From: an uncultured Lachnospiraceae bacterium
GTDB taxonomy: Bacteria > Bacillota > Clostridia > Lachnospirales > Lachnospiraceae
Assembly: GCA_902779395.1 (NCBI GenBank)
Contig: CACZBK010000024.1
Coordinates: forward strand, 1 to 52,027
Reading direction: 5' to 3'
Length of the DNA: 52,027 nucleotides
Position 1 is the first letter of the stretch, and each line of letters opens with the position of its first letter. Below are positions 20,354 to 28,517 of the stretch, one piece after another. Both the position numbers and the translations under genes were made by a program. A model generated the notes under the pieces. That model ran no database searches. It saw nothing but the letters and a program-made list of their open reading frames with translations, and was not told where the DNA came from.

Positions 20354-22300
20354 GTGAGTGATAATATTTTTTCTCAATTGATCTTTAGTGCAAGAAGCAA
20401 AAGCGGAGGAGAGGAATATTCGGAACTTCCGGCTTTTGGACTTAGTGTTGAACTGAACAAGCCGGACTCAGATGCGGTATCGGAACAGCTTTTGCTTACG
20501 ATCAGCGCTGAAGAAGATTTTGAAGGCGTGGTCCGTATAGCTATGCCTGTCGGAAACGGATCTCCGCGTTTTTATCTTCCGGGATTCATGTACGGGACCA
20601 ACCGTGGTGAGGCTCCGCTTAAGACAGACAGCCTTACTCCGCGCCTTCGGCTTGAAGGTGAGTTCCCTTCAAGTCCGTGGTGGATGGTGAGAGCGGACAG
20701 ATTATCGCATCCCTGCGCTTTGGCATATGCGGATGGGCATGTAAGAGGATTGGCTGCAACACCTTACTTTCTATATGCGGATGAAGATGTGACAGAGTGG
20801 TACCCGGGAAGATCCGGAGAGTTTTTGCAGTATGCGGGATTTGGCTGTTCGCTTGAAAAGGGAGAGCTGTGGTATACCCTGGGTTATGAAAATGCGCCGT
20901 ATCTGTTTACGGATTCGCATAAGTATTCGAAAAGAGAAGAGCTTTCAGATAACTGCATCAGGATCAAAAAAGACGGAAAGATCACGATACAGCTTTATTG
21001 CTATGATCTTTGCGCTGAAGATGAGAGAGGTATTCATGATGCGCTTATTCCCGTATATGATATGTTTCATGAAGAACCGAGGAAGTGTTTGACGGAGCTA
21101 GATACGATCAGGGATATTTCCACAGCGATAGCGCGTGATGCATGGCTTCCTGACAAACATTGTTATTCAGGTTTTGTGTTCGATAAACCACAAGGATATG
21201 AGTACAGGATACTTCCGTCAATCTCATGGACTAACGGACTGGCGGCATCGGTACCTATGCTTATGTCGGCGCATACCCTTGGAGATCCTAAGATGCGGGA
21301 GCAGGCACTGGACAGTATTTCACATATCGTATCAACGAGTATCAATCCGGCTAACGGTCTGCCTTTTACAGCAGAGAATGACGGAGTATGGAGCAACAAA
21401 GGCTGGTGGTATGACAAGCAGCCGGCTCCGGGACATGCGGCATATCTGGTAGGGCAGGCAGTTTATCTGCTGTTAAAGGCATACGAATGGGAAAAGAAAG
21501 CGGGAACGATACATGCTGACTGGCTGGAATATGCAAAAGGCGTGATAGCAGTTACCGAGCAGAGCCGCAATACCGACGGAGAATATCCTTATATCTTTTC
21601 GGACAGATCGGGAGCAGGTCTGGCATATGATTCTTTTTCCGGAGCTTGGTGTATGGCGGCAGCAGTCTTTTATTGCTTTATAACAGGCGAGAGAGAATAC
21701 TTGGAAGGGCTGCTTAAAAGCGAACAGTGGTATCATAGGGCTTATATCTGTCGTGAAGAGTGTTATGGCGGCCCTCTGGATATTGACAAGAATATTGATT
21801 CGGAAGGTGTTCTGAGCTATATCAGAGCAGTGCGGTATCTGCATGAGATGACAGGGGAAGATAGTTTGCTGGATCATATGCGGGATGCTTTGTATTACGA
21901 GTTTACATTTAAGTTCTGTTATAATTCGCCCATAAAGGTGCCGCCTCTCAGTAAAGTGGGGTGGTCAAGCTGTGGCGGGAGCATAACTTCCGTAACGAAT
22001 CCGCATATCCATCCCATGTCTTCATCCGTGATCGGAGAGATAAAGTATTATCTCAGCCACAGGAATGATGAGTATGTTGCAAAGCGTCTGAATGATACGA
22101 TATTGTGGAGCTGTCAGTGTCATAATACATTCGACCGGGAGTTTGATTACGGCAAGAGAGGATGGATGTCGGAGAGATTCTGTCATAGTCAGGGACTGCT
22201 TACGGAGCATTATCCTGACGGAAGCGTAGCTTCAACATGGTTTGCTCTTATGCCCTGGGCCTGCGGATCCATACTTGAAGGGCTTAACAGTATGTTATAA
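20354..22300 (+). CDS. Unrecognised protein of the glycosidase operon, possible alpha/alpha-barrel glycoside hydrolase
   Basis: A 648-aa protein that I cannot place in a family. The first roughly 250 residues look like a beta-sandwich with many aromatics (SSPWWMVRADRLS, FGCSLEKGELWYTLGYE). From about 260 to the end, repeated helical segments with W-, Y- and G-rich turns (SISWTNGLAAS, NPANGLPFTAENDGVWSNKGWW, GAWCMAAAVFYCF, SCGGSITSVTNPHIHP) suggest an (alpha/alpha)6 toroid as in many glycosidases. No signal peptide. GTG start behind GGGAGGAT. Location after GH29 and GH2 genes supports a role on the same glycan; the enzymatic activity is an inference. Confidence 0.8.
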   Translation: MSDNIFSQLIFSARSKSGGEEYSELPAFGLSVELNKPDSDAVSEQLLLTISAEEDFEGVVRIAMPVGNGSPRFYLPGFMYGTNRGEAPLKTDSLTPRLRLEGEFPSSPWWMVRADRLSHPCALAYADGHVRGLAATPYFLYADEDVTEWYPGRSGEFLQYAGFGCSLEKGELWYTLGYENAPYLFTDSHKYSKREELSDNCIRIKKDGKITIQLYCYDLCAEDERGIHDALIPVYDMFHEEPRKCLTELDTIRDISTAIARDAWLPDKHCYSGFVFDKPQGYEYRILPSISWTNGLAASVPMLMSAHTLGDPKMREQALDSISHIVSTSINPANGLPFTAENDGVWSNKGWWYDKQPAPGHAAYLVGQAVYLLLKAYEWEKKAGTIHADWLEYAKGVIAVTEQSRNTDGEYPYIFSDRSGAGLAYDSFSGAWCMAAAVFYCFITGEREYLEGLLKSEQWYHRAYICREECYGGPLDIDKNIDSEGVLSYIRAVRYLHEMTGEDSLLDHMRDALYYEFTFKFCYNSPIKVPPLSKVGWSSCGGSITSVTNPHIHPMSSSVIGEIKYYLSHRNDEYVAKRLNDTILWSCQCHNTFDREFDYGKRGWMSERFCHSQGLLTEHYPDGSVASTWFALMPWACGSILEGLNSML

Positions 22301-22312
22301 TTAAGAGATCAG

Positions 22313-22342
22313 AAAAAAACGCGAGGTCCTTCCCGTGGTTTT
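22313..22342. repeat. Short palindromic repeat unit between convergent genes
   Basis: A-run, CGCGAGGTCCTTCCCGTGG, T-run: a shortened member of the GGTCC palindrome family. It fills the gap between the plus-strand operon end (22300) and the minus-strand GT32 stop (22343-22345), and its A/T flanks suit a bidirectional terminator. Confidence 0.7.
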
Positions 22343-23455
22343 TCAGAATTCGGGAATGATACCTTTGGATGCAAGAAAAGTTTGGATATTCTGATAGCGT
22401 TCCGTTACGGCATCGCGGGCACGGCCGGGGATCCAGCTTCCGTTATGATGATGCAGGGTGTAGGTCAACGGCGTTTTATATATGATGCCGGTATCGAAGC
22501 TTTTTGCGGTCAGTACCTCAAAAGGATAAACCGTGATATCCTCTACAAACTGGAAACCTCCGTTTTTCTTAAGGCCATATTTTTCTATGACCTGTGTATA
22601 GCGCACCGGACAGGTGGAATTGTCCCAGCTTCCGTCATTCTTCAGATAAGGTCTGTTCTCATAGCTTTCGCAGATCTTTTGCAGGATCGGATGTTCCGGC
22701 CCGGCGCCCATGCCGGAGCCGCATTCGATTCGGTCTAGCGATTCAAAGCTCATATAGGCATCGTTGTATAAAAGGTCGTCGATGGGACGCAGCATCTCCA
22801 CATCCAGATCCATATAAACACCGCCGTATCGGCGCAGCAGATCTGCTCTGGCATAATCGGAAGCGAAAGCCCAGTTTCTGTATTCGACAGCCTGTTCAAA
22901 GAAAAGGCAGTGGTCTGCTTTATAATTCTTCAGATCCCAGATCTTTATTTCCATATCCGGAGCATATTTTTTCCAGGAATCAAGGCATTTTTGATACAGG
23001 GGCGGTAACGGATCTGTCGAAAACCAGATCGCATGGATGATCCCCGGGATGATCTGCCGGTCATGCTTTCTATAATCATTCGGCGGCTTGTCTGCCGATA
23101 AGAGTAACATATCCCAGTAAAGAAATTCTGGATATACCGAAGGAACAGCTTCAAAAACGGACAGAACGGGATCTGCGCGCAGCTGTGATAATATCTCCTC
23201 ATACCCGCTGACGGCGATCAGGATCACGGTCTTACTGTGGTCTTTTAAGGCCAGTTCCTTCTTTCCTATTCGTGGGTAAGAGCGGCCGCTGATCTCGACA
23301 GGCGTACTTTTTGCATTATCCACAAAGCCCTTGAGATTAGTGATCAGTCCGCTTTTCATCAAAAAAGGACAGGTGCTGTTACGAAAATGTTTTCCGCTGC
23401 CCCAGCAGATGATATCCTTTGTTTTTAATTGTACAAAATAGTCGGTGATCGTCAT
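22343..23455 (-). CDS. GT32-family glycosyltransferase with N-terminal Rossmann-like domain
   Basis: About 370 aa. The C-terminal half is a DXD glycosyltransferase of the OCH1/capsular mannosyltransferase-like type: IPGIIHAIWFSTDPLPP, the W-K-K-Y...WDLKNY segment, SDYARADLLRRYGGVYMDLDVE (DxD metal site) and a terminal HHHNGSW. The N-terminal about 110 residues (IICWGSGKHFRNS..., TVILIAVSGYEEI) resemble a small nucleotide-binding fold. An ATG at 23500 adds 15 residues, but those codons overlap a decayed copy of another gene, so I prefer ATG 23455 (MTITDYF), although neither has a good ribosome site. The acceptor is unknown; surface glycan synthesis is likely. Confidence 0.85.
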   Translation of the reverse strand: MTITDYFVQLKTKDIICWGSGKHFRNSTCPFLMKSGLITNLKGFVDNAKSTPVEISGRSYPRIGKKELALKDHSKTVILIAVSGYEEILSQLRADPVLSVFEAVPSVYPEFLYWDMLLLSADKPPNDYRKHDRQIIPGIIHAIWFSTDPLPPLYQKCLDSWKKYAPDMEIKIWDLKNYKADHCLFFEQAVEYRNWAFASDYARADLLRRYGGVYMDLDVEMLRPIDDLLYNDAYMSFESLDRIECGSGMGAGPEHPILQKICESYENRPYLKNDGSWDNSTCPVRYTQVIEKYGLKKNGGFQFVEDITVYPFEVLTAKSFDTGIIYKTPLTYTLHHHNGSWIPGRARDAVTERYQNIQTFLASKGIIPEF

Positions 23456-23456
23456 A

Positions 23457-23640
23457 TGCACAGTCTCGATCTTCTGCCACTCCGTTACGGAACCAAACAT
23501 CTATAGCATCATAATAAACATATAACAGTATATCCTTTCTGTAATCCTGAGACAACAGCTAACATATATATACGCCATATTCATTATGAGCTTTCGGATC
23601 AAGAGTTGAGAAAATCCTGTAATAAGGGTATAATCCGACG
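23457..23640 (-). pseudogene. Decayed 3' fragment of a paralogue of the 33311-34018 lipoprotein gene
   Basis: Read on the minus strand, the frame gives LDPKAHNEYGVYIC, a TAG stop, then LLSQDYRKDILLY and VYYDAIDVWFRNGVAED. The intact lipoprotein has LNDHDQKGVYGSY, LLSYDNRKDMLVY and VYFDA...IEEKFWDGTIED at the same place. The fragment has lost its start, has an in-frame stop and two in-frame gaps, and its natural TGA stop reads CGA, so it runs into the GT32 frame. Homology left of about 23600 is clear; further right it fades. Confidence 0.6.
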
Positions 23641-23652
23641 TAATGGATATTA

Positions 23653-23685
23653 TAGTAAACGCAATAAATCTTTGCGCTTACTATA
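23653..23685. promoter_or_regulatory. 33-bp palindrome, copy 2
   Basis: Starts TAGTAAACGC, has AATAAAT in the middle and ends TTGCGCTTACTATA. With two more bases on the left the arms are 14 nt with one mismatch. Same length and spacing as 8286-8318. It stands 110 nt upstream of the LytTR gene. Operator or transcribed hairpin; factor unknown. Confidence 0.55.
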
Positions 23686-23795
23686 ACGATCCGCGAGGAT
23701 GCGCACGTATTTTTGTAAGGAAACATGCTGTGACCGCTTGATTTATGAAGCAATAGGCGCAGTATCGCAAAAGATCTTGTAAGATCGGGGAATAC

Positions 23796-24230
23796 ATGAA
23801 AGTCGAGATCAGAAAGGTAAAAACAGAAGAGGACGAAGGCGCAGTGATAAGCGCTGTTGAAGTGACCGACACCATACGCAGAGCAGTCGATCTTCTCCGG
23901 GACAGTGGAAACAGTATCCCGGTGCTTTCGGGCAGCGATACGCTTATGGTCCGTTATGATCAGATCTATTATATCGAATCGGTCGATAAAAGGACTTATG
24001 TGTATTCTAAAGACAGCTGTTATGAGACGAAGTACAGGCTATACGAACTGGAAGAGATCCTGGGGTTTCCCTTCCTGCGGTGTTCCAAGGCTATGATCGT
24101 TAATATCCGAAAGATCAGGTCCGTGCGGGCAGAGCTGAATGCAAGGATGAGCGTGGAGCTTTTAAACGGAGAGCGGATCATAATTTCCCGCGGCTACGTA
24201 AAAGATCTGAAGAAGAAACTCGGAGTGTGA
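23796..24230 (+). CDS. LytTR-domain transcriptional regulator (no receiver domain)
   Basis: A 144-aa DNA-binding protein. The C-terminal LytTR domain (about 45-142) has DQIYYIESVDKRTYVYS, ELEEILGFPFLRCSKAMIVNIRKI and the end IISRGYVKDLKKKLGV. There is no receiver domain, as is usual for LytTR proteins paired with DUF3021 membrane proteins. A short palindrome (GATCTTGTAAGATC, 23773-23786) overlaps its ribosome site and may be an autoregulatory site. The DUF3021 gene follows 4 nt later and an ABC-2 transporter is next, the probable target. Confidence 0.9.
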   Translation: MKVEIRKVKTEEDEGAVISAVEVTDTIRRAVDLLRDSGNSIPVLSGSDTLMVRYDQIYYIESVDKRTYVYSKDSCYETKYRLYELEEILGFPFLRCSKAMIVNIRKIRSVRAELNARMSVELLNGERIIISRGYVKDLKKKLGV

Positions 24231-24234
24231 AACT

Positions 24235-24669
24235 ATGAGTAAAGCTAAGCTGATATATAACCAGACATTGATGATTTCTACCGGGATCCTGTTTGGGTTG
24301 GGGATCCGGACGGTGGTTTTGTATTTTACGAATGGCCAGGAGATGATCCAATGGGAGTGGTTTATCCCCATATCGATCATCATCACGGGCTTTTTGTGTT
24401 CACTGCCATCCCTGATACTCTATTGGGCAGATGAGAATACAAAAGTCAGTATACATCTGGCGGAAGTGCTTCACTGCATTTCGGTCCTTTTGGTCGTAAG
24501 CTTATGCGGATATCTGTTTAAATGGTATGCGAACCTTAGGGAATATCTGTTCATCCTGCTGTTGTATGTGCTGATCTATGGAGCTGTATGGGTATATACG
24601 ATATGGATGTTCAGAGCCGATGAAAAGAAGATCAATCAGGCGATCGACGAGATAAGGGACGAGGAATAA
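24235..24669 (+). CDS. DUF3021-family membrane protein
   Basis: A 144-aa protein with four predicted membrane helices (about 8-28, 40-62, 75-98, 104-125) and a charged C-terminal tail. Such proteins are habitually encoded right after a stand-alone LytTR regulator and are thought to hold it at the membrane or modulate it. A paralogous LytTR-DUF3021 pair lies at 32419-33293. GTGTGAAACT before ATG gives only a weak ribosome site, so translation is probably coupled to the LytTR gene. Confidence 0.85.
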   Translation: MSKAKLIYNQTLMISTGILFGLGIRTVVLYFTNGQEMIQWEWFIPISIIITGFLCSLPSLILYWADENTKVSIHLAEVLHCISVLLVVSLCGYLFKWYANLREYLFILLLYVLIYGAVWVYTIWMFRADEKKINQAIDEIRDEE

Positions 24670-24795
24670 AGATAAAACGTTCCGCTATTGATCGAAAATA
24701 ATGCAACTTGGTCACGTGTTTATGCATGTTGGTCGGGTTGCTCTTTTTTTGTGCAGATGCCTGTGGTATACATTTTTCAAGGGAGGAAAAATCAA

Positions 24796-25698
24796 ATGGA
24801 AAATGCGATAACAGTAAAAGATCTGGTAAAGAAATACGACAGTTTCACGGCAGTGGACGGTATTTCATTTGAAGTAAAGGAAGGCGAACTCTTTGCTTTT
24901 CTAGGGGAGAATGGAGCAGGCAAATCAACGACCATCAATATACTGTGTACCATCCTGGGAAAGACATCCGGAGATGTAAGGATATTCGGACATAAGCTGG
25001 GAGAAGAAGATGATGAGATCCGAAAGCGGATAGGTATCGTATTCCAGAATTCGGTGCTCGACAAGAAGCTGACAGTGGCAGAAAATCTGATGACCAGAGG
25101 CGCTTATTACGGTCTTAACAAAAAAGAGATCAAAGCCCGCTTGGAACCCTATATGGACAGCTTTGAGATCGCGGATATCTGGAACCGGAGATACGAGAGG
25201 CTATCAGGCGGTCAGAGAAGAAGAGTGGATATCGTAAGGGCACTGATCAATGAACCGGGGATATTGTTTCTTGACGAGCCGACCACCGGCTTGGATCCGA
25301 GATCACGCAAGATGGTATGGGATCATATCCGGACACTGAAAAAAGAAAAACAGCTTACGATATTTTTAACCACCCACTATATGGAAGAGACCGTGGATGC
25401 AGATAATGTAAAGATATTGGAGAGAGGACATATCATAGCATCGGGTTCGCCTTCGGAGCTCAAGAGCCGGTACGCATCGTCAAAGCTGATCTGGTATACG
25501 AAAAAGACAGCAGAGAATGAAGAAGCGCTGAAGGGGCAGGAATGGACTTACGAAGCAGATCACTACAATATAAGATTTACCGGATCCGTTACGGATACTC
25601 TGTATAAGAACAGGGCAAAGATCGTGGATTATGAAGTGATCAAAGGAACTATGGATGATGTATTTTTAAATCTTACGGGAAGGGAGATGGAAGCATGA
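24796..25698 (+). CDS. ABC-2-type exporter ATP-binding protein (DrrA-like)
   Basis: A 300-aa ATPase: Walker A GENGAGKST, Q-loop VFQNSVLDKKLT, signature LSGGQRRRVDIVRAL, Walker B LFLDEPTTGLD and H-loop TTHYMEET. The C-terminal extension (about 220-300) ends TMDDVFLNLTGREMEA, typical of daunorubicin-resistance-type ATPases. ATG 24796 follows GGGAGG by 9 nt; an in-frame TTG at 24688 is not needed. It overlaps its permease by 4 nt and probably belongs to the LytTR-DUF3021 operon. Confidence 0.93.
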   Translation: MENAITVKDLVKKYDSFTAVDGISFEVKEGELFAFLGENGAGKSTTINILCTILGKTSGDVRIFGHKLGEEDDEIRKRIGIVFQNSVLDKKLTVAENLMTRGAYYGLNKKEIKARLEPYMDSFEIADIWNRRYERLSGGQRRRVDIVRALINEPGILFLDEPTTGLDPRSRKMVWDHIRTLKKEKQLTIFLTTHYMEETVDADNVKILERGHIIASGSPSELKSRYASSKLIWYTKKTAENEEALKGQEWTYEADHYNIRFTGSVTDTLYKNRAKIVDYEVIKGTMDDVFLNLTGREMEA

Positions 25699-26612
25699 GA
25701 ATGTACGCAGGACTGACTAGAAGGAATATACTGGTATACTTTAAGGATAAACAATCGGTTATCTTTTCACTTTTGACATCGATGATCGTATTTGCTCTGT
25801 ATCTTTTGTTTTTGAAAGGTACGTTTGTGAATGTTATCAACGATGTGATCGGCGCTATTCCTTTGCTGAAGGACAGGATAGAACCCAAGGATCTGGATAT
25901 GATGACAAGCATGATCCTGCTGACGGGCATCCTGGGTTCGGCTATGATAACGGTTCCGTTTAACTGTTTATCAACTGTTGTCGGAGATAAGGAAAACAAC
26001 GTAGATCAGGATATCCTCGCGACTCCTATCCGCAGATGGCAGATTGTACTGGCCTATTTCAGTGCCGCAGCCATAAGCGCGATCCTTATGACCGGGATCA
26101 TACTGACGGCAGGTCTTTTGATCCTTTCCTTTACGGGGAATGTCCATATGTCGGCAGCGGCGATCGCAAAGGCATATCTGGTCACGGCGTTTGGATGCAT
26201 TTCGTCTACTGCATTGTTTATGATCATCGTGCAGTTTTTCAGATCGGCATCTGCATGCGGCGCATTCTTCGGGATCCTGTCAGCAGTATCGGGTTTTGTG
26301 ATCGGGGCGTATATACCGGTTTCATCATTCTCCGACAATGTACAGACGGTCTGCAATCTTTTTCCGGGAAGCCATGTGACGATACTGCTCAGGAACGCAC
26401 TGATGGGAGGGTTCCTTGATCATATCGATGAGAATATTGGCGGGCTGGACAACGGTGCTTTTGTGAACGCGATCAGAGATACCTTTACATTTAAGGCAAG
26501 GATGTTCGGAAGCGCGATGGACAGCAGCCGGATGGTCATCTATACGGCAGCACTGATCGCAGTCAGCATAGGGGTTATGATCGTGATGTATTCGAAGAGG
26601 TATAAGAAATAA
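25695..26612 (+). CDS. ABC-2-type transporter permease
   Basis: A 305-aa membrane protein with six predicted helices (one near residues 22-40 and a cluster from about 70 to 230, last near 280-298). It has a large loop after the first helix, as in DrrB-type permeases. Its start overlaps the ATPase stop by 4 nt. Together they form one exporter, perhaps for a drug-like or peptide molecule. The substrate is unknown. Confidence 0.9.
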   Translation: MRMYAGLTRRNILVYFKDKQSVIFSLLTSMIVFALYLLFLKGTFVNVINDVIGAIPLLKDRIEPKDLDMMTSMILLTGILGSAMITVPFNCLSTVVGDKENNVDQDILATPIRRWQIVLAYFSAAAISAILMTGIILTAGLLILSFTGNVHMSAAAIAKAYLVTAFGCISSTALFMIIVQFFRSASACGAFFGILSAVSGFVIGAYIPVSSFSDNVQTVCNLFPGSHVTILLRNALMGGFLDHIDENIGGLDNGAFVNAIRDTFTFKARMFGSAMDSSRMVIYTAALIAVSIGVMIVMYSKRYKK

Positions 26613-26641
26613 AGCCGGATAGATTTTTTTGAAAAAAGTGC

Positions 26642-26672
26642 TTGACCCTTCCCCTGGGGCACCCTTTATCGT
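26642..26672 (+). promoter_or_regulatory. MerR-type promoter with 19-bp spacer, exporter operon
   Basis: TTGACC (26642-26647), a 19-bp spacer CTTCCCCTGGGGCACCCTT and TATCGT (26667-26672). Spacers of 19-20 bp with a GC dyad (CCCCTGGGG) between the boxes are characteristic of promoters activated by MerR proteins. The same arrangement, including the AAAAAAGT just before -35, recurs at 44732-44762. Confidence 0.75.
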
Positions 26673-26702
26673 TAGGATAAAGAAAGGAGGAAGGGCAGCA
26701 TT

Positions 26703-28517
26703 ATGAAAGAAAAATACGGTTTTTTCAGCAATCTCAGATATGTCATCCGCGGCATGAACAGTGGTAAGGAAGGCCTTTTAGGCATTCAGTTATTGGGTAC
26801 GGCAGCGGAGACGATATCACTTTTTATCATTCCGATGATGGTCAAGCTCATCATCGAATCACTTACGTCGGGTGAAGAAATAAAGAAGACCCTGATACTG
26901 ATCGGGATCAATTCATCAGTCATGCTTATCGTTTATCTGATAGCAGGCTATGTCGAAAACAATACCCCATATAAAATGAAACATGCTCTTATACGCTTTA
27001 AGCGTGAGCTGACGGAAACCATGGTATCCATGGAGTATTCCAATATGGAAAATCCCAAAGTTTTAGATGAGCACGAGAGGATCCGTAATGTCATGAATGT
27101 AAAGACACAGGGCATCGAGGGCATGATGGACTCTACGGTAAAGTGCGGGAAGCTTATTGCGCAGATGATCATGGCCGGGATCCTAGTCTCTGCTTTGCAT
27201 CCTCTTCTGATCGTGATCCTTTTGGGGCTTTTGGTATTGTCCTTTATTGTTATAGATAAAACAAAGCTTAAGGATAAGAAGCTGGTCTGGGATGCGCTGG
27301 GACCTTATTGGAGAAAACATTTTAATATGGGATATCTCACCAATCATTTTACCTCTGCAAAAGAGATAAGAGTATATAACATGAAGGACTGGATCTACAG
27401 TAAATATCTGGGCATCAATTCGGACATACTGGCGAAGTATAAGCTTTCAAGAAATATATGGTTTATGTCATATGCATTATGCATGCCGATCGCCCTGCTG
27501 GAAGAGCTGAGTCTCTACGCTTTCCTGATATGGCAGCTTTCGCGGGGGAACCTTACTGTAGCTGAGTTTACGCTTTATGTATCGGCGGTGCATATTTTTA
27601 TAAAGGCGTTAAGCGACTTTATCCATGAGTATACCGAGATCAAAAAGCAGTCGCTTGAAGTTAAGGATTTCAGGGCTTTTATAGATAAGTACAGGGTAAA
27701 GGATACAGTAAAAGAAGAGCTTTCAAAGATGGAAGAACATCCGTCGTTTGAGTTTAAGGATGTCAGTTTCTGCTACGAAGGACAAAAGAAGAACGCCCTT
27801 GAACATGTATCCATATCGATCCCGTACGGAGAGAGGCTGGCTGTCGTAGGATTAAACGGCGCCGGAAAGACTACTTTTATCAAGATGCTCACAGGTTTTT
27901 ATAAACCGGCAGAAGGAAAGATCTGTTTAAACGGCAGGGACTGCGCCGATATGAAAAGAGATGAGCTGTACCGGTATTTTTCCGCGGTCTTTCAGAATGT
28001 TGAAGAATATCCCTTTACGATAGCTGAAAACGTATCAATGAAAAGAATGGAAGATACGGATGAAAATAAAGTAACGGATTGTCTTAAGCGTTGTGGTCTC
28101 CTGGAAAAGATAAGCAAACTAAAATATGCCGGTAAGACGCAGGTGATGAAAGTGATAGATAAGGAAGGGATCGATCTTTCCGGTGGCGAAAAGCAGAAGC
28201 TTTCGCTTGCAAGGGCATTGTATAAAGATGCGCCGGTGATCATCCTGGATGAACCTACTTCGGCGCTTGATCCCCTGGCAGAAGAGAAATTATATACGAG
28301 CTTTAACGATCTGATAGGTGAACGTACAGGGATCTTTATCTCGCACAGATTATCTTCGACTAAGTTTTGCGATAAAGTAGCCATGTTTGAGGATTCGCAC
28401 CTGGTAGAATATGGCACGCACGAAGAATTGATGAAGAAAAAGGGCAGGTATTATGAGCTTTACCGGACGCAGGCAGATCTGTACAGGGAGGGGGAAAACA
28501 AAGATGTGGAAAGATAA
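26703..28517 (+). CDS. ABC exporter half-transporter (TMD-NBD), subunit 1
   Basis: A 604-aa fused exporter. The N-terminal membrane domain has six helices over about residues 20-310. The C-terminal ATPase (about 345-590) has Walker A GLNGAGKTT, signature LSGGEKQKLSLARAL, Walker B VIILDEPTSAL and H-loop ISHRLSS. AAAGGAGG precedes ATG. The next exporter gene overlaps it by 14 nt, so the two should form a heterodimer. The operon begins at a MerR-type promoter and continues into a MerR-methyltransferase gene. It is likely a drug or toxic-metabolite efflux pump. Confidence 0.93.
   Translation: MKEKYGFFSNLRYVIRGMNSGKEGLLGIQLLGTAAETISLFIIPMMVKLIIESLTSGEEIKKTLILIGINSSVMLIVYLIAGYVENNTPYKMKHALIRFKRELTETMVSMEYSNMENPKVLDEHERIRNVMNVKTQGIEGMMDSTVKCGKLIAQMIMAGILVSALHPLLIVILLGLLVLSFIVIDKTKLKDKKLVWDALGPYWRKHFNMGYLTNHFTSAKEIRVYNMKDWIYSKYLGINSDILAKYKLSRNIWFMSYALCMPIALLEELSLYAFLIWQLSRGNLTVAEFTLYVSAVHIFIKALSDFIHEYTEIKKQSLEVKDFRAFIDKYRVKDTVKEELSKMEEHPSFEFKDVSFCYEGQKKNALEHVSISIPYGERLAVVGLNGAGKTTFIKMLTGFYKPAEGKICLNGRDCADMKRDELYRYFSAVFQNVEEYPFTIAENVSMKRMEDTDENKVTDCLKRCGLLEKISKLKYAGKTQVMKVIDKEGIDLSGGEKQKLSLARALYKDAPVIILDEPTSALDPLAEEKLYTSFNDLIGERTGIFISHRLSSTKFCDKVAMFEDSHLVEYGTHEELMKKKGRYYELYRTQADLYREGENKDVER

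Noticed and set aside
23559-23753. 64-codon minus-strand frame as a new gene
   Set aside because: Its end matches a piece of the 33311-34018 lipoprotein, followed by a stop in mid-homology. It is better explained as a pseudogene remnant.
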